From Nitrososphaerales archaeon TH5888 (GTDB taxonomy: Archaea > Thermoproteota > Nitrososphaeria > Nitrososphaerales > Nitrososphaeraceae), in NCBI GenBank assembly GCA_014523595.1, contig JAATVN010000153.1, positions 1 to 5,853 of the forward strand: 5,853 nucleotides of DNA, in the 5' to 3' direction. How positions within the stretch are numbered: position 1 is the stretch's first letter; every line of letters starts with the position of its first letter. The position numbers and the translations under genes were made by a program. Under the pieces are notes generated by a model. The model saw only the letters and a list, made by a program, of their open reading frames with translations, ran no database searches and was not told the DNA's origin. Shown here in pieces: positions 4,717 to 5,853 of this stretch.

Positions 4717-5853
4717 CTACTTAACTCTTATTTTTATATACTCATAAGCATCTGTAGAATTTTCAAATGCGTACTGTACTTTTTGAAATTCTTCACGAAA
4801 ATTAGATACAGAGCTAGCAACCGTCTTCGGATCTGACTTGTCTATTACTATTTGTTTGATAAGTGATGCAATTTCCTTCATGTCAGTTTCCTTCATCCCT
4901 AACCTAGTTACTTCAGGTACACCTATTCTAACTCCACTTGGATGCATATAATGTTTACCAGATTTGATATCACCTGGCAGGAGCTGTCTGTTAAGAATAA
5001 TATTTGCTTTCTCCAATTCTTTTTCAATAGTCCCGCCATCTCCAAATTTGGAAACGTCTACAGCCAATTGATGTGATTCAGTGTATCCACGTTTTTCTCC
5101 TAAAACTGTAAAACCAAAATTTGCAAGTGATTCGGCAAGCGTTTTTGCGTTCCTTATAACCTGCTTTGCATATTCCTTTCCAAATTCTAATGACTCTGCT
5201 AAGGCTATAGCTTTACCTGCTACATGGTGGAGATGATGACTGCTTGTAATGCCTGGAAAAATCGCTTTCTTAATGTCGTCTGCATATTTTTCTAGTGAGA
5301 CAATAATTCCTCCTTGTGGACCCCATAGAGTCTTGTGGGAGCTCATAGTCATAGAATCTGAGCCCTCTCCCATTGGATCTTGAAATTCTCCTCCTGCTAT
5401 CAATCCGGCCACATGAGCCCCGTCATAATTAACGTAAATATTATTTTCATGCATAAAAGTTGCCAATTCTTTTACCGGATGAGGAAAAAGAAATAGACTT
5501 CCTCCAAACATCGCGATTGCAGGTTTCTTGCCATTTGCAATCATTTCAGTGACCTTTTTCTTGGTAGCGTCCACATCGATTGTCATATTTTCCTTTGAGA
5601 ATGGATAATGTTCTATATCGAGTCCGTGCACAAGACCAGCAGTTCCAGAATGTTCTTTTTTACCATGAGATATATGTCCTCCGCTAGGAATGGATGCAGC
5701 TAGCATATGGTCTCCTGGATTAGAAAAAGCTGAGTATATTGCAAGATTTGCAACAACACCTGAAGTGGCCCTACAATCAGCAAATTCAGACTTGAACACC
5801 CTTTTAGCCAATTCATTGCATATCAGTTCTACTTCATCAATGTAAATACATCC
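4717..5853 (-). CDS. glyA: Serine hydroxymethyltransferase, N-terminus beyond the window
   Basis: PLP enzyme of the cytosol that interconverts serine and glycine while loading a one-carbon unit on a folate or pterin carrier. The frame runs unbroken to the right edge, beginning GCIYIDEVE, which matches the R-x-Y-x-G-C-x-x-V-D-x-x-E segment of the family; TTG 5811 is an internal Leu, not a start. Visible landmarks, numbered in the 378-residue fragment: ATSGVVANLAIY near 30-41, GGHISHG near 58-64, VNYDGAHVAGLI with PLP-contacting Asp144 and His147, SSHKTLWGPQGG with the PLP Schiff-base Lys174, and PSGVRIGVPEVTRLGM with carboxylate-binding Arg309. The HKTxxGPQGG form differs from bacterial THKTLRGPRGG and resembles archaeal SHMTs. 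About 60-65 N-terminal residues are missing by comparison with the usual 420-440. The gene stands alone here, with about 365 bp before the next gene. Confidence 0.95.
   Translation of the reverse strand, partial: GCIYIDEVELICNELAKRVFKSEFADCRATSGVVANLAIYSAFSNPGDHMLAASIPSGGHISHGKKEHSGTAGLVHGLDIEHYPFSKENMTIDVDATKKKVTEMIANGKKPAIAMFGGSLFLFPHPVKELATFMHENNIYVNYDGAHVAGLIAGGEFQDPMGEGSDSMTMSSHKTLWGPQGGIIVSLEKYADDIKKAIFPGITSSHHLHHVAGKAIALAESLEFGKEYAKQVIRNAKTLAESLANFGFTVLGEKRGYTESHQLAVDVSKFGDGGTIEKELEKANIILNRQLLPGDIKSGKHYMHPSGVRIGVPEVTRLGMKETDMKEIASLIKQIVIDKSDPKTVASSVSNFREEFQKVQYAFENSTDAYEYIKIRVK

Noticed and set aside
3429..5853. One operon from glyA through bluB
   Set aside because: Genes share a strand, but gaps of about 98, 170 and 365 bp, separate TATA boxes and a T-rich terminator argue for separate transcripts.

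Overview
The window looks like a stretch of an AT-rich archaeal chromosome, most likely from an ammonia-oxidising thaumarchaeote (Nitrososphaerota, of the Nitrososphaera/Nitrosocosmicus kind). This placement is inferred. It rests on archaeal TATA boxes lying about 25-33 nt before start codons with no Shine-Dalgarno site between, apparently leaderless TTG starts, an archaeal-type SHMT active site (SHKTLWGPQGG), an aerobic-type BluB, and a small secreted acidic protein beside a universal stress protein. No marker gene such as amoA or rRNA is present to prove it.

Layout from left to right: (1) a creatininase-family metalloamidohydrolase on the plus strand, probably cut at its 5' end by the window edge; (2) a small zinc-ribbon protein on the minus strand, convergent with it; (3) a complete malic enzyme on the plus strand, divergent from the zinc ribbon; (4) on the minus strand, bluB (5,6-dimethylbenzimidazole synthase), convergent with malic enzyme across a short gap that holds an AT stem-loop; (5) on the minus strand, a single-domain universal stress protein; (6) on the minus strand, a short secreted, very acidic protein of unknown function; (7) an AT-rich gene-free stretch of about 365 bp; (8) on the minus strand, serine hydroxymethyltransferase (glyA), whose N-terminus runs off the right edge.

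The genes appear to be mostly single transcription units rather than an operon. Five of them have their own TATA-like box at the expected distance, and the intergenic gaps are about 90-365 bp. They do not form one pathway. Malic enzyme links malate to pyruvate, SHMT supplies glycine and one-carbon units, and BluB makes the lower ligand of cobalamin. The rest are housekeeping, stress or unknown. I see no mobile element, CRISPR array, defence cassette, tRNA or rRNA. The region reads as ordinary core genome. The least explained items are the zinc-ribbon protein, the secreted acidic protein and the gap before glyA.
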